The notes beneath the pieces are model-generated. The model was not told the origin of the DNA, did no database searches, and worked only from the letters and a program-made list of their open reading frames with translations. From the NCBI GenBank assembly GCA_024743315.1, contig JANSWU010000004.1, positions 1-64,000 of the forward strand: DNA of 64,000 nucleotides, in the 5' to 3' direction. Origin of the DNA: Hyphomonadaceae bacterium (lineage in GTDB: Bacteria > Pseudomonadota > Alphaproteobacteria > Caulobacterales > Hyphomonadaceae). Of the stretch, positions 48,595-57,267 are shown in pieces (positions within the stretch are counted from its first letter, which is position 1; every line of letters starts with the position of its first letter). The position numbers and the translations under genes were made by a program.

Positions 48595-50043
48595 ATGAAT
48601 AGCCAGACCGCGACCGCGACCAATCCAGGCGCGATCCCCAGCGCTCCCGCGATGGGACAGAGTTATGGCAGTTTTGGCTATCGCTCTTATGTCCTGATGG
48701 CCCTGACCGTGGTTTACACGTTCAATTTTATTGATCGCATCCTGATCAGTGTGGTCAGCGTCCCGATCATCAACGAATTCCAACTGTCGCAATTTCAATT
48801 CGGCCTGCTCTCCGGCATCGGCTTTGCGCTATTCTACACGCTGCTCGGCATCCCGATCGCCAACCTCTCAGAAAAGGTCAGCCGCAAGCTGATCATTGGC
48901 GTCTGTGTCATCCTCTGGTCGCTCGCCACAGTGCTTTGTGGCTTCACCACTGGCTTCATTACGCTCTTGCTGGCGCGGATGCTGGTGGGGATCGGCGAGG
49001 CGGGCTGCACGCCGCCCGCCAATTCCATGATCAGCGACTATTATGCCCCCCTCGCCCGCCCGACGGCGCTTGGCATTTACGCCATGGGCGTCACCGCCGG
49101 CGGGGTCCTGGCGCAGGTCTTTGGCGGGTTCATTCTTGATGTTTTCACCTGGCGCGAAGCTTTCATCTTTATCGGCGCCCCGGGCATCCTGATCGGCATC
49201 ATCTTCCTTCTCACGGTGAAAGAACCGCCGCGCGGCTATTCTGATCCACCGGGCACAGTGAAAGTTGAAAAAGCCAGCTTCAAAGAGGCGATGGCGGAAA
49301 TTTTCTCCAAGCGAACCTTCTGGGTGATGACCACAGGCGCCACGATCGCCGCCTTTGCCGGCTATGCTCTGGTTGGCCTCCAGCCCCAACATGTCGTGTT
49401 CACGCACGGCTTCACGCCGGCGCAAACGGCCCTGATGTTCATGGCGCCGGTAGGCCTTGCCGGGACGCTGGGTGCGTTCCTCGGCGGCTATGTCACCGAG
49501 CAGGCCTCCAAGCGTTCGGACACAGCCGCGACCTGGGTACCCGGCTTTGCTTTCCTCTTGTGCGCGCCAATCTATGCGTCGGCTTTCCTGGTCGGCAACA
49601 GCACTTTCATGCTCGTCCTGCTGATGATCGCCAGCATGCTGCAATATTTCTATCTCGGCGCGCAGTATAATATTGCCCAGGCGGTGGTCAGTCTCCGTGT
49701 CCGGGCCACGGCAATTGCCATCCTGCTCTTCGTCGTCAATCTGATTGGCTACGGCATCGGCCCACCAGCCCTCGGCATCGTCGCCGACATGGCGTCCACG
49801 GGTTGGATTGATGGCAGCGCCTATGCCGGTCAGATCACCGCCATGTGTAGCCTGACCGATCCAAGCCTGACCGACGAATTGCTCGGCGCCTGCCGCGAAG
49901 CGCGCGCTTATGGCGTCAAATGGGCGTGCGTCGTCGCGACCTGTCTGTTCGCCTTTGCCGGCCTGTTCTTCCTGCTGTCCGGGCGAAGCTTCACCCGCGA
50001 TCTGTTCGTCAATCAGAAAGCCGAACCAGCCCCTGCCAGCTAA
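48595..50043 (+). CDS. MFS transporter, spinster-like
   Basis: The 482-residue membrane protein has the 12-helix MFS layout. Helix 1 begins SYVLMALTVVYTFNFIDRIL. The A-like loop and helix-4 region contain LARMLVGIGEAGCTPPANSMI, typical of the spinster group. The second half starts near residue 235. GGAGG lies 8 nt before the ATG at 48595. These transporters carry lipids, sphingosine-like or other organic compounds with a proton or sodium gradient; the substrate is unknown. Its 3-prime end is 2 nt from the convergent esterase gene. Confidence 0.9.
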   Translation: MNSQTATATNPGAIPSAPAMGQSYGSFGYRSYVLMALTVVYTFNFIDRILISVVSVPIINEFQLSQFQFGLLSGIGFALFYTLLGIPIANLSEKVSRKLIIGVCVILWSLATVLCGFTTGFITLLLARMLVGIGEAGCTPPANSMISDYYAPLARPTALGIYAMGVTAGGVLAQVFGGFILDVFTWREAFIFIGAPGILIGIIFLLTVKEPPRGYSDPPGTVKVEKASFKEAMAEIFSKRTFWVMTTGATIAAFAGYALVGLQPQHVVFTHGFTPAQTALMFMAPVGLAGTLGAFLGGYVTEQASKRSDTAATWVPGFAFLLCAPIYASAFLVGNSTFMLVLLMIASMLQYFYLGAQYNIAQAVVSLRVRATAIAILLFVVNLIGYGIGPPALGIVADMASTGWIDGSAYAGQITAMCSLTDPSLTDELLGACREARAYGVKWACVVATCLFAFAGLFFLLSGRSFTRDLFVNQKAEPAPAS

Positions 50044-50045
50044 TC

Positions 50046-51245
50046 CTATCGCACCCAAGCACCGGGCGCATTGGTGCGATAGCCAAGCGATTGATAGGCG
50101 GCGTCGACCAGGCTTTGACCGCGTGGATTGAGCAAGAGGCCGGGGCCCATCTGGTTCATCGTATAGCTGAAGGCGAGCCCGCACTCAGGATCGGCAAACC
50201 CGATCGAACCACCGGCACCGACATGCCCGAACGCGCTTTCGCCCATAATCGCGCTCTTCTGGTCGCCTTGCGGATAGGCGCGATTGTCCATGGATTTCAT
50301 GAAGCCAGAGGCAAAGCGCGAGGGCAGCAAGAGCGTCGCATCGATGCCAGACGCTGTGGTCACCCGGCTCATCGCCGCGAGCCGATCGGCCGACACGAGA
50401 GAGCCATTATTCACCGCCAGGGGCGTGTACCAGGCGACTTGGCCGCGCGCGTTCGAGATCCCGCCCGCGCCGCCAATCTCGGCCTTGTGCGCTTCGGGGT
50501 CATTCATGTTCCACCCGCCATTATTGAGGAAAGAGAGCGATTGCAGCGATTGCGGCTCTGTGAACAGCTTGACCGTGAAGGCGGTAGGCTCATCACCCTC
50601 TTTCGGCTCGTACAGCCGGATGGGTGCAATCGGGTGGGCAAAATCCTCCGGCACGCCGATCCAGAAATCTGCGCCGGTTTTACTGGCGACTTCCTCGGCA
50701 AAGAATTGCCCGAGCGACTTGCCAGAGACCCGCCGCACCAGCTCGCCCACGGTCCATCCGAAATTGACCATATGGTAGCCATTGCGGGTGCCCGGCTCCC
50801 ACCAGGCCGGCTCATCCTCCACGCGCGAAATCATATACTCCCAATCGAGGAAGCCGCCCTCCCGGATGGGCTCGCGATTGGCCGGCACGGCGCTTTCATG
50901 ATTGAGCATCATCTGCACCGTGGTGGCTTCCTTGCCATTCTTGGCAAAGCCCGGCCAGTAGTCCGAGACCAAGGCCGCCGGATCGAGCTCGCCGCGATCG
51001 ATCAGGATATGCGCACACAGAGCGGTCGCGGCCTTGGTGCAGGAAAAGACGATCGAGACGGTGTTTTCTTCCCAAGCTTCGCCGGTGTCAGGATTGGCCA
51101 TGCCGCCCCAGAGATCGACCTTTGTTTCGCCATTGACGCTCAGGCAGACCGAGGCGCCGACCTCGCCGCGTTCGGCAAAATTTCGTTCGAATTCAGTGCG
51201 AACCTGCTCAAATTGTGGATCACAATGCCCTTGGATCTGGCTCAT
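50046..51245 (-). CDS. Beta-lactamase-fold serine hydrolase (EstB/EstA-type esterase)
   Basis: This 399-residue protein has the SxxK motif in VFSCTKAAT (about residue 72), a YHMVNFGW YxN-type motif, and the GHVGAGGS box in place of KTG. These mark class C/EstB-type esterases rather than true beta-lactamases. No signal peptide is seen. GGAGGAG lies about 10 nt before the ATG at 51245; an in-frame extension upstream overlaps the divergent MATE gene and is rejected. It probably hydrolyses an ester. Confidence 0.9.
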   Translation of the reverse strand: MSQIQGHCDPQFEQVRTEFERNFAERGEVGASVCLSVNGETKVDLWGGMANPDTGEAWEENTVSIVFSCTKAATALCAHILIDRGELDPAALVSDYWPGFAKNGKEATTVQMMLNHESAVPANREPIREGGFLDWEYMISRVEDEPAWWEPGTRNGYHMVNFGWTVGELVRRVSGKSLGQFFAEEVASKTGADFWIGVPEDFAHPIAPIRLYEPKEGDEPTAFTVKLFTEPQSLQSLSFLNNGGWNMNDPEAHKAEIGGAGGISNARGQVAWYTPLAVNNGSLVSADRLAAMSRVTTASGIDATLLLPSRFASGFMKSMDNRAYPQGDQKSAIMGESAFGHVGAGGSIGFADPECGLAFSYTMNQMGPGLLLNPRGQSLVDAAYQSLGYRTNAPGAWVR

Positions 51246-51342
51246 GACGGGGGCTCCTCCTATATGTGTCCTTGATAGAAGCAGGGTTTCGGGCACCGCG
51301 CGAGGCTGACTTTGGGGCACGCTCCGGCGCGAGGGACCAGGC

Positions 51343-52752
51343 ATGGCGAACAAGCAGGCGATCTTTTTGCAAGGCAATCTCCTGCGCCACATCATCATCA
51401 TGGCCTCCTCGGCAAGCATTGGACTGGTCTCGATCTTCCTGGTCGACTTTGCCGATTTGCTCTTCATTTCGATGCTGGGTGAAGCCGAGCTTGCCGCCGC
51501 CGTCGGCTTCGCCGGGACGGTGCTGTTCTTCACCTTCTCGGTCTCGATCGGCATGACCATCGCGACCAGCGCGCTGGTGGCGCAGCGGCTCGGCCAGGGA
51601 GATCCGGTCGAGGCCCGCAAGATTGCCACCAGCGTTATTCTGTTTGGCATCGCCGTGACCAGCGTCCTCGCCCTGTTTTGCTGGATCTATGCGCCCTCCC
51701 TGCTCGGTCTGATCGGGGCGCAAGGTGAGACCCAGGATCTTGGCGTGCGATACTTCCGCATCGTCGTCGCCGCCATGCCGATCGCTGCGGTGGGCATGAT
51801 GGCGAGCGGCATCCTGCGCGCGCATGGCGATGCAAGGCGGGCGATGAATGTCACTTTGGTGGCGGGCGCGGTGAATGCGATCCTTGATCCGATCCTGATC
51901 TTTGGCGCCGGGCTTGGCTTGGATGGCGCCGCCTATGCCTCCGTCGCGGCCCGGTTTGCGACGCTGGCCACTGCGCTCTATCCGATCTTCAAACACTATG
52001 GCGGTTTCGCTAAAATCGACCTGCCGCGCTTCCGCACCGACCTCAAACCGATTATCGCGATTGCCGCGCCGGCCATGCTGACCAATGTCGCGACCCCGGT
52101 CGGCAATGGCTTTGTCACCCGCGCCATCTCAGAGTTTGGCGATGCGGCCGTGGCGGCGATGGCCGTGACCGGCCGGCTCACTCCGCTTGCCTTTTGTGTG
52201 ATCTTCGCCTTGTCCGGCGCGGTTGGGCCGATCATTGGCCAGAATTTCGGCGCCAAACAGTTCGACCGGGTCCGCGGCACGCTGATCAAGGCGGTGCAGT
52301 TCACCGCCCTCTATGTCGCCGCGATGTGGGCCGTGCTGATGCTGGCGCACGGCTTCATTTCCATCAGCTTTCAGCTCAGCGAGGAAGGCGCAACCATTGT
52401 CTTCTGGTTCGCGCTCGTGGTCGCCCCGCTCTTTCTGTTCAATGGCACATTATTTGTCTCGAACGCGGCGTTCAATAATTTGCGGCGACCGCTTTTCTCG
52501 ACTTTCCTCAACTGGGGCAAGAACACGATTGGGGTGGTCCCGTTCATTGCTGTCGGCGCGGCCATGGGCGGCGCGCCGGGCGTGCTGATCGGGCAAGCGA
52601 TTGGCGGCGTGATTTTTGGCATTGCCGGCTTCTGGCTCGCTTATCGCCTGGTCGGTCGATATGAGAGCGGCAAGTCAAACCCGGACAAGGGCCTGCGCTT
52701 CCCGCTGATGCGCCGCCGCGCTGAAGCGCCGTTCAATTCCCCGCGCAATTAA
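51343..52752 (+). CDS. MATE-family efflux transporter
   Basis: The 469-residue protein has 12 predicted membrane segments in two repeats of six. Family blocks include FADLLFISMLGEAELAAAVGF in helix 1-2 and SGILRAHGDARRAMNVTLVAG in the middle of the first half. MATE carriers export cationic drugs or metabolites by sodium or proton antiport. It is divergent from the esterase gene (97 nt gap), so the two may share a control region. Confidence 0.92.
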   Translation: MANKQAIFLQGNLLRHIIIMASSASIGLVSIFLVDFADLLFISMLGEAELAAAVGFAGTVLFFTFSVSIGMTIATSALVAQRLGQGDPVEARKIATSVILFGIAVTSVLALFCWIYAPSLLGLIGAQGETQDLGVRYFRIVVAAMPIAAVGMMASGILRAHGDARRAMNVTLVAGAVNAILDPILIFGAGLGLDGAAYASVAARFATLATALYPIFKHYGGFAKIDLPRFRTDLKPIIAIAAPAMLTNVATPVGNGFVTRAISEFGDAAVAAMAVTGRLTPLAFCVIFALSGAVGPIIGQNFGAKQFDRVRGTLIKAVQFTALYVAAMWAVLMLAHGFISISFQLSEEGATIVFWFALVVAPLFLFNGTLFVSNAAFNNLRRPLFSTFLNWGKNTIGVVPFIAVGAAMGGAPGVLIGQAIGGVIFGIAGFWLAYRLVGRYESGKSNPDKGLRFPLMRRRAEAPFNSPRN

Positions 52753-53114
52753 CCATCAGTATTAAAATCTTGATTTCAAGTCGCGTGAGAGTATTGCGGA
52801 TTTGCCACGCTCGAACATGATCCTGATTTGTTAACATTAATTCTCGAGTATTGAGACGTGGAAACAATGATCTCCCGATCATTTAATGCCAGCCATGAAG
52901 TTCAACGGAACGAGGGCGGCATGCGCGGGGGTGGGCTTCGGGCAGCTCCTCGTGGAGATGGAGTATCCGATGTTGAACAAACTTCTTGGTGCGACCGCTT
53001 TGGGGCCCGGTGTGGCGGGCCCCATGGCTGGTTCTGTCCTCTGTGCCAGCCAAAAGAGAAAGGCCGTCTCTGGGAGGGGCAGAGACGGCCTTCTTGATGG
53101 GTAAGATATGAAAC
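52753..53114. other. 362-nt gap with two strong hairpins, possible small RNA
   Basis: No convincing gene is present. A short frame at 52970 starts MLNKLLGATALGPGVAGPMA (signal-peptide-like) but reads through a strong terminator at 53061-53091, which argues against a real protein. A perfect 9-bp hairpin TGGGGCCCG/CGGGCCCCA lies at 53001-53024. The two hairpins in series fit a small structured RNA of about 130 nt, or a decayed 5-prime end of an exported-protein gene. Confidence 0.35.
53061..53091 (+). terminator. Intrinsic terminator with 12-bp stem
   Basis: AGGCCGTCTCTG (53061-53072) and CAGAGACGGCCT (53080-53091) form a perfect 12-bp stem with a 7-nt loop, followed by TCTT. It faces the plus strand; no clear gene lies directly upstream. 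Confidence 0.8.
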
Positions 53115-53318
53115 TTAGTGGCGGTTGCTCAACCGAGCACGACGCCGACGCCGCTTGTCCAACATGCTTGGGCCTGTCTCCTCTTGATGGGCGGGAGCTG
53201 GGGCTTTGATCTCGACGGCGGGTTTGGCAATCTGGACTGCATTGACCGGGACCGTCTCAAGTGTGGTGCGAGGAACCGCGACTTGGGTGGTTTCAGTTTC
53301 GCGGACTTGCGGGTTCAT
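53115..53318 (-). CDS. 67-residue Pro/Thr-rich protein with Arg-rich tail
   Basis: An ATG at 53318 preceded by AAAGGA 8 nt upstream starts a 67-codon frame. The product opens MNPQVRETETTQVAVPRTTL, is rich in Val/Pro/Ala/Glu (likely disordered) and ends in a basic DKRRRRRARLSNRH tail. No family was recognised. The good ribosome binding site supports a real gene; the charged tail could bind nucleic acid or the membrane. Confidence 0.5.
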   Translation of the reverse strand: MNPQVRETETTQVAVPRTTLETVPVNAVQIAKPAVEIKAPAPAHQEETGPSMLDKRRRRRARLSNRH

Positions 53319-53661
53319 TGTCTTATTCCTTTAAAAGTTCAGGGGACTAGCCTGATCGACGGGGGTTGATGTGGAGAGTGGTGTCCGCCGATGGAATAGG
53401 ACTTATGAACAGAATTATTGTTTTTCAATAAGCTCCATATCGTTTTTCGGCAATTATTTTCGAAAAACGATAAAAATCAGCCTTTTAGGCGCAAAAATTT
53501 TTTTCAACAAAAACAATGTTACCGATAACAAAATCCCGACTGGTGTTGGTGATCGCCCGAGGCCCCCCGGAAAACTTCAACTTTGCGCGAGCAAGCGTCT
53601 TGTCAATTGACACAAAGTCCCTCGCCTGATGGGTCACGCGGGTACTGGAGGGAGCTCAAAC
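53319..53661. other. AT-rich gap with a 12-bp inverted repeat
   Basis: This 343-nt gap is far more AT-rich than the rest of the window, mainly at 53400-53540. It contains the inverted repeat described at 53438-53472 and several A/T runs. No open reading frame is credible. It probably holds the promoters of the flanking genes. Confidence 0.4.
53438..53472. repeat. 12-bp perfect inverted repeat in AT-rich DNA
   Basis: TATCGTTTTTCG (53438-53449) and CGAAAAACGATA (53461-53472) are perfect complements around an 11-nt AT-rich loop. The two arms could bind a dimeric regulator or fold as a hairpin. It has no clear role from neighbours; the next plus-strand gene starts at 53662. Confidence 0.55.
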
Positions 53662-54261
53662 ATGGACCTGTCACAAAACGCCACGGTCAAAACCGTGGCC
53701 ATACTCTTGCTGCTCGCAGCGATCACCCAGCCCATCTATACCGCCCTGTATCTTGGGGCACCGGAAATTGACCGGCAATTCCTGTGGGGGATTGAAGGCC
53801 TGATCTTCGTTCTCTTGGCGGCGTTTGCCGGATCAGCCCTCGTCATGGCCAAGCGCGATACACTTGGCTTCTCTGCCATTGCCTTTGCCGGTGTGTTGAA
53901 TGTCGTCCAAGTCGGTGTCGGCCTGACCCAATTCTCGCCCTTCCGAGCCGCCGCTGAAGCTAACCCGGAACTGGAAGGGGTCGCCTTCTCCGTCGTCGCC
54001 TTTTCCTTCTTTGGCTATAATGCCGCCAAGATCCTGCTTGGTCTCGCCGCCCTGGCCTTCGGCATGGCGCGGATGAAAGCCGGTGGCAAACTGCTCGGCG
54101 GGCTGACCGCTCTGGTCGGGGCGGTTGCCTTTGTTGCCAATACGCTGGTCATGATGTTCGGTCTGGAAGGGTTTTTGCCACCGCCTGTGGCCGGCGGGTC
54201 CGGCGTCCTGGCCACACTCTTATTGGCGATTTGCCTGTTCGGCCGGACCAACGAAGCCTGA
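53662..54261 (+). CDS. Multi-pass membrane protein of unknown function
   Basis: The 199-residue protein has about six membrane segments (near residues 8-30, 42-62, 70-92, 115-140, 150-170 and 178-195). The ATG at 53662 (MDLSQNATVKTVAILLLLAA) is used because GGAGGGAG lies about 9 nt upstream. No charged catalytic motif was found and no family was recognised. It is followed 110 nt later by a monooxygenase gene on the same strand. Confidence 0.75.
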   Translation: MDLSQNATVKTVAILLLLAAITQPIYTALYLGAPEIDRQFLWGIEGLIFVLLAAFAGSALVMAKRDTLGFSAIAFAGVLNVVQVGVGLTQFSPFRAAAEANPELEGVAFSVVAFSFFGYNAAKILLGLAALAFGMARMKAGGKLLGGLTALVGAVAFVANTLVMMFGLEGFLPPPVAGGSGVLATLLLAICLFGRTNEA

Positions 54262-54371
54262 TCCAAAGCGCCTGATCCTGTTATAATGACGGCGCTCAAT
54301 ACGTCATCTTCCCTATTGGCATCACCGGCGCTTGCCGTCAGCTTGCTCAAAAAACAATGGGAGGATCCGCC

Positions 54372-55880
54372 ATGGCGGCGCAAGAAATCCACAGTCATTT
54401 TGATGTCCTGATTGCCGGAGCCGGGATATCCGGCATCGGCGCAGCCTATCATTTGCAGACCCAGTGCCCGGGCAAGACCTATCACATTCTCGACGCGCTG
54501 GAGAGCTATGGCGGAACCTGGCTGACGCACAAATATCCCGGCATTCGCTCAGACAGCGACCTGTATACGTTCGGCTATCGCTTCAAACCCTGGATCGGCC
54601 CCCCGATCGCCACCGCTGAAGAGATCCTCAACTATATGGGCGAGGTGATCGACGAAAATCAGATCGACCAGCACATCGAGTACCAACACAAAATCACCCG
54701 CGCGCGATATTCGTCCGAGGACAAGCTTTGGACGGTCGAGGCCAAGTGCGGCAAGACCGGCAAGACCAAGCTTTATACCTGCACCTTCCTGTGGATGTGC
54801 CAGGGTTATTACAATCACGCCGAAGGCTATACGCCGGAATGGGATGGCATGGCTGACTTCAAGGGCGAGATTATCCACCCGCAAACCTGGCCGGAAGACA
54901 CCAACCTGAAAGGCAAGAAAGTCATCTGCATCGGCTCGGGCGCAACTGCAGCAACGCTGGTGCCGGCGATTGCGGGCGAATGCGAGCATGTCACGCTGTT
55001 GCAGCGCTCGCCGACTTATTTTTTCCCGGCCGAAAACCGCAATGAGCTCGCCGATGAGCTGCGCCGGATCGGGGTTTCGGACGACGACGTTCACAGGATC
55101 GCGCGGATGAAAGCGCTGTTCGATCAGGACGAGACCTGCCAGCGCTGCCTGACCGAACCAGAGGTGGTCAAAGCCGAACTGCTGGAAGCGGCGCGCGCCT
55201 ATCTCGGTCCGGAATTCGATATCGACAAACACTTCACGCCGAAATACCGGCCCTGGCAGCAGCGCCTCGCCTTCATTCCGGATGGCGACCTGTTCCAGGG
55301 CATTGCCAGCGGCGCGGCCAGCGTCGTGACCGATGAGATCGAGCGCTTCACAGAGACCGGCATCGCGCTCAAATCTGGCGAGCATCTCGAGGCGGATATC
55401 ATTATCACCGCGACCGGCTTCAACCTGTCCGTGCTCGGCGGCATTCCGTTTGAGGTCGATGGCGTGCCGGTCGATTTCAGCCAGACGGTGACCTATCGCG
55501 GTATGATGTTCACCGGCGTGCCAAACATGGTCTGGGTATTTGGCTATTTCCGCGCCAGCTGGACCCTGCGGGTCGACCTGGTGGCCGATTTTGTCTGCCG
55601 GCTGCTCAACCATATGGACGCGACCGATATGGATGAAGTGCGCGTCGAACTGCGCCAACAGGATCAGGGCATGGCGCTCTTGCCCTGGATGGATCCAAAC
55701 AATTTCAATCCCGGCTATTTGATGCGGGCCATGCATTTAATGCCGAAGCGCGGCAGCGATCCGATCTGGGCGCATACGCAGGATTATTGGAAAGAACGCG
55801 ACGAGCTGCCCGCCGTGCAACTTGATGCCGAGGAATTCGTCTATGCTAAGCGCCAGCCGGCCCAGGCCTCGGCGGCCTGA
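54372..55880 (+). CDS. Flavin-containing monooxygenase, Baeyer-Villiger type
   Basis: The 502-residue protein has an N-terminal FAD motif GAGISGIGAAYHL and an NADPH motif IGSGATAATLVPAIAG. Between them lies the Baeyer-Villiger fingerprint FKGEIIHPQTWP, matching FxGxxxHxxxWP. GGGAGGA stands before the ATG at 54372. It inserts oxygen into ketones to give esters or lactones, or oxidises heteroatoms. With the dienelactone hydrolase and other oxidoreductases here it may be part of hydrocarbon or ketone degradation; that link is inference. Confidence 0.92.
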   Translation: MAAQEIHSHFDVLIAGAGISGIGAAYHLQTQCPGKTYHILDALESYGGTWLTHKYPGIRSDSDLYTFGYRFKPWIGPPIATAEEILNYMGEVIDENQIDQHIEYQHKITRARYSSEDKLWTVEAKCGKTGKTKLYTCTFLWMCQGYYNHAEGYTPEWDGMADFKGEIIHPQTWPEDTNLKGKKVICIGSGATAATLVPAIAGECEHVTLLQRSPTYFFPAENRNELADELRRIGVSDDDVHRIARMKALFDQDETCQRCLTEPEVVKAELLEAARAYLGPEFDIDKHFTPKYRPWQQRLAFIPDGDLFQGIASGAASVVTDEIERFTETGIALKSGEHLEADIIITATGFNLSVLGGIPFEVDGVPVDFSQTVTYRGMMFTGVPNMVWVFGYFRASWTLRVDLVADFVCRLLNHMDATDMDEVRVELRQQDQGMALLPWMDPNNFNPGYLMRAMHLMPKRGSDPIWAHTQDYWKERDELPAVQLDAEEFVYAKRQPAQASAA

Positions 55881-55897
55881 CGCGCGGACACAAAAAA

Positions 55898-55925
55898 ACC
55901 GCCCAGCGCAAGCGCGCTGGACGGT
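55898..55925. terminator. Terminator between monooxygenase and microprotein operon
   Basis: ACCGCCCAGCGC (55898-55909) and GCGCTGGACGGT (55914-55925) pair with one mismatch. Seven A before and GTTTCTT after give partial U-runs on both strands, so it may act bidirectionally for the plus-strand monooxygenase and the minus-strand small gene at 55950. Confidence 0.7.
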
Positions 55926-55949
55926 GTTTCTTCGGCGAGGGGGATCGTC

Positions 55950-56102
55950 TTAGTCGCCGCGCTCAGTCTGTTTCTTGCCGTGCTCGTCATAATCTTCCGG
56001 CTCAGCGGTGCGCGGGCCGTTAATGTTATACGGCGGATTGCCCGGCTTGGGCTGGTCTTCGGTGGAATGGGTGTCGCGGTCTGACTCGATTTGGTCAGTC
56101 AT
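55950..56102 (-). CDS. 50-residue acidic microprotein
   Basis: The ATG at 56102, with AAGGAG about 7 nt upstream, starts a 50-codon frame (MTDQIESDRDTHSTEDQPKP). The product is hydrophilic and acidic, rich in Pro, Asp, Glu and Thr, and probably disordered. No family was recognised. It is the third of three small minus-strand genes (56497 to 55950) that appear to be co-transcribed. Confidence 0.62.
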   Translation of the reverse strand: MTDQIESDRDTHSTEDQPKPGNPPYNINGPRTAEPEDYDEHGKKQTERGD

Positions 56103-56162
56103 TTCTTTCTCCTTTATCGGTTCTGTATGGATGGCGGCCAGGCGCAAAGCGCGGCGCCATGC

Positions 56163-56357
56163 CTATTTGAGCAAGTCTTCATAGCGCGACGCATGCACGC
56201 GGTGGCGCGACGTGTCGCGACTGAGATCGAGCCCGCCGCGGCGGCGAATATAGGCCGGCTGGACCTGCTTTTGCGGTCCGCTCAGCCAGCCGGTCAGCGC
56301 TTCAGACAGAGCCTGCCAGGTCAGTTTCGGGAGTTGCATTAGTGTTTCCAAGCCCAT
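56163..56357 (-). CDS. 64-residue small protein
   Basis: The ATG at 56357 starts just 2 nt after the stop codon of the preceding small gene (GAGCTAGGCATG), a sign of translational coupling. The product MGLETLMQLPKLTWQALSEA continues into a basic C-terminus (IRRRGGLDLSRDTSRHR). The amphipathic N-terminal half could touch membrane. No family was recognised. Confidence 0.6.
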   Translation of the reverse strand: MGLETLMQLPKLTWQALSEALTGWLSGPQKQVQPAYIRRRGGLDLSRDTSRHRVHASRYEDLLK

Positions 56358-56359
56358 GC

Positions 56360-56497
56360 CTAGCTCCACGCTGACGCAAACATGGCCCCCATCAGGAGCG
56401 CGGCGAGAAGTGTCGAGCCAGCCAGCACGAGCGTCATGCCCGGCACCACTTTGGCCTGCTTAACGTCTGTTTCAAAATGCATTTTCTGGTCGATCAT
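56360..56497 (-). CDS. 45-residue single-pass membrane microprotein
   Basis: An ATG at 56497 with AAAGGAG 7-8 nt upstream opens a 45-codon frame beginning MIDQKMHFETDVKQAKVVPG. A single membrane segment (about residues 21-42, MTLVLAGSTLLAALLMGAMF) follows. It ends 2 nt before the next ATG. It is the first gene of the three-member microprotein set. Function is unknown. Confidence 0.6.
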   Translation of the reverse strand: MIDQKMHFETDVKQAKVVPGMTLVLAGSTLLAALLMGAMFASAWS

Positions 56498-56556
56498 TTT
56501 TTATCTCCTTTCATATACAATACGCAAGGGAAAGCGAATTGGATCAGTCCGGCGTC

Positions 56557-57114
56557 CTATTCGCGCGCGCGCACGCCGCGCCCGAGCAAAGCAGAAACTT
56601 CCGCCGCGAGCGCCGCATCACTGAGCGGCGCCGTCTCGTCTGCCGCCAATGCCTCCGCCGCTTCAGCTTCGAGCGCGGCGAGATCGCGGGCGCGGCGGGC
56701 CTGAACTTTCCAGGCCGCGATCAAGCGATCGGCCCGGCCTCGATCGCCGCCCGCCAAAGCCGCGCGCACCGCGCCCAGCACGGCCTTGGCTGTGGTCAGG
56801 CCTTCTGCGGTGAGATCAATTCCAGGCGGACGGCCTGAGCCCTTGACCCGACCGCCCAGACCCTGGCGCAGCATAAAGCGCCCGGACGGCCCGCCACGCG
56901 GCCCGACCGCCAACACTGCCCGCCCCTGTTTATGGTCCGGATCGAGATCCGACAGGCGAAAGCCGAACAAAGCCGCCCAGCGACCATAAGTGGTGAGCGA
57001 AATCCCGAGCGCCGCGGCAATCTCCGTCGGTCGCTCCCCCGCCCGCGCCCGCCGCTCCGCCTCGGCAGCGAGGGCACGGCGCTCTTCGATCGGCAAAGCG
57101 CGAATATCCGGCAT
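56557..57114 (-). CDS. Helix-turn-helix protein
   Basis: The 185-residue protein has a helix-turn-helix segment near its N-terminus (RPTEIAAALGISLTTYGRWA, about residues 30-50) and a long Ala/Arg/Glu-rich helical C-terminal half. The layout resembles small terminase-like or resolvase-type HTH proteins. The G+C content is distinctly above its neighbours. No phage genes adjoin it. Regulatory or DNA-binding role is likely; more cannot be said. Confidence 0.65.
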   Translation of the reverse strand: MPDIRALPIEERRALAAEAERRARAGERPTEIAAALGISLTTYGRWAALFGFRLSDLDPDHKQGRAVLAVGPRGGPSGRFMLRQGLGGRVKGSGRPPGIDLTAEGLTTAKAVLGAVRAALAGGDRGRADRLIAAWKVQARRARDLAALEAEAAEALAADETAPLSDAALAAEVSALLGRGVRARE

Positions 57115-57267
57115 GGCGGAGAGGATATGGGGCGTGGGAGTGGGTCGGATTTTTCCTAGAAGCAGACATAAAAAGGGATACCTCGCGTCGCGAAAACGGT
57201 GGCCAGCTTATAGAACGCTGCTTAGTGTCAAAAACCCAACTAGTTTAGGATATCGCGACGCATCGGC

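Noticed and set aside
51246-51650. N-terminal extension of the beta-lactamase-fold esterase
   Set aside because: It overlaps the divergent MATE gene, and the ATG at 51245 has a strong Shine-Dalgarno sequence.
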